A stretch of 35,693 bases of DNA, from contig JAGBEE010000032.1 of assembly GCA_017937135.1 (NCBI GenBank), positions 1 through 35,693 of the forward strand. The letters run 5' to 3'. Shown here one piece after another: positions 35,637 to 35,693 of the stretch. This DNA comes from Clostridia bacterium (GTDB taxonomy: Bacteria > Bacillota > Clostridia > Oscillospirales > CAG-272). Position 1 is the first letter of the stretch, and the number at the start of each line of letters is the position of its first letter. Under the pieces are notes generated by a model. It did not search any database. It was not told where the DNA came from and was given only the letters and a program-made list of their open reading frames with translations. A program made the position numbers and the translations under genes.

Positions 35637-35651
35637 GTCGCCAAAGGCGAC
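35637..35651. repeat. GTCGCC/GGCGAC hairpin flanking the palindrome
   Basis: A perfect 6-bp stem around AAA lies just outside the palindrome, followed by TGAGGGAGAGAACC. From memory, AGCTTCCCC ... GTCGCC-AAA-GGCGAC-TGAGGGAG is a widespread repeat in gut Clostridia. Its other half (AGCTTCCCCAGCGGGG) is at 35408-35423, on the far side of the palindrome. Confidence 0.45.
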
Positions 35652-35693
35652 TGAGGGAGAGAACCATAAAAAAGTAATTATTTTAAATTTAAA

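Overview
The window looks like a chromosomal segment of an endospore-forming, low-GC Firmicute of class Clostridia, probably an uncultured gut lineage. The reasons are AT-rich DNA, strong GGAGG ribosome sites, Firmicutes-type S12 and EF-G/EF-Tu sequences, two sporulation/germination genes (spoIVA and a spoVAF/gerA-type gene), many Rho-independent terminators, and promoters close to the vegetative TTGACA-N17-TATAAT form. No phage, transposase, CRISPR or plasmid gene is visible. Species cannot be named from the sequence.

Layout. 1-342: an upstream gene's terminator followed by a palindromic array of small hairpins. 343-2881: an MgtC-like membrane protein (minus), diverging from a tightly packed DUF523/HAD/HD-domain operon. 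2918-5160: a minus-strand pair, a multi-pass membrane protein and an exported FKBP/trigger-factor-like lipoprotein. 5293-7617: an M14 peptidase and two tandem SGNH hydrolases. 7770-8082: tRNA-Gly(TCC), tRNA-Arg(TCT) and tRNA-His(GTG), with more hairpin arrays in and after the cluster. 8321-9469: a secreted C39-like protein that has lost its catalytic Cys and His. 9729-13082: ligA and cca. 13132-14988: a CapD-type nucleotide-sugar dehydratase (minus). 15174-16277: ftsZ, outside any division cluster. 16611-21063: the str operon rpsL-rpsG-fusA-tuf. 21216-22289: a third SGNH hydrolase. 22403-25242: spoIVA and a FAD/Rieske oxidoreductase (minus). 25410-27286: a CNNM/CorC-family protein and a HAD-IB phosphatase. 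27318-28300: a cyclophilin and an ECF S-component-like membrane protein (minus). 28448-30597: an AI-2E/YtvI-type permease and trpS. 30643-31350: an orphan OmpR-type response regulator (minus). 31621-35357: ychF, a THUMP-type rRNA methyltransferase, and a spoVAF/gerA-type gene. 35358-35693: a MITE-like palindrome carrying another hairpin array.

Most genes are housekeeping: translation (str operon, tRNAs, cca, trpS, ychF, rRNA methyltransferase), DNA joining (ligA), division (ftsZ), envelope (CapD-type enzyme, M14 peptidase, SGNH esterases, exported foldase) and sporulation (spoIVA, spoVAF-like). The least explained material is non-coding. Several intergenic regions hold arrays in which a short conserved linker (GTGATATT, ATATCAT or GATTCCATAC) alternates about every 20-25 bp with small hairpins whose stems differ in sequence but stay complementary. 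The other leading oddity is a terminator-like hairpin that contains the ribosome site of the spoVAF-like gene and ends at its start codon.
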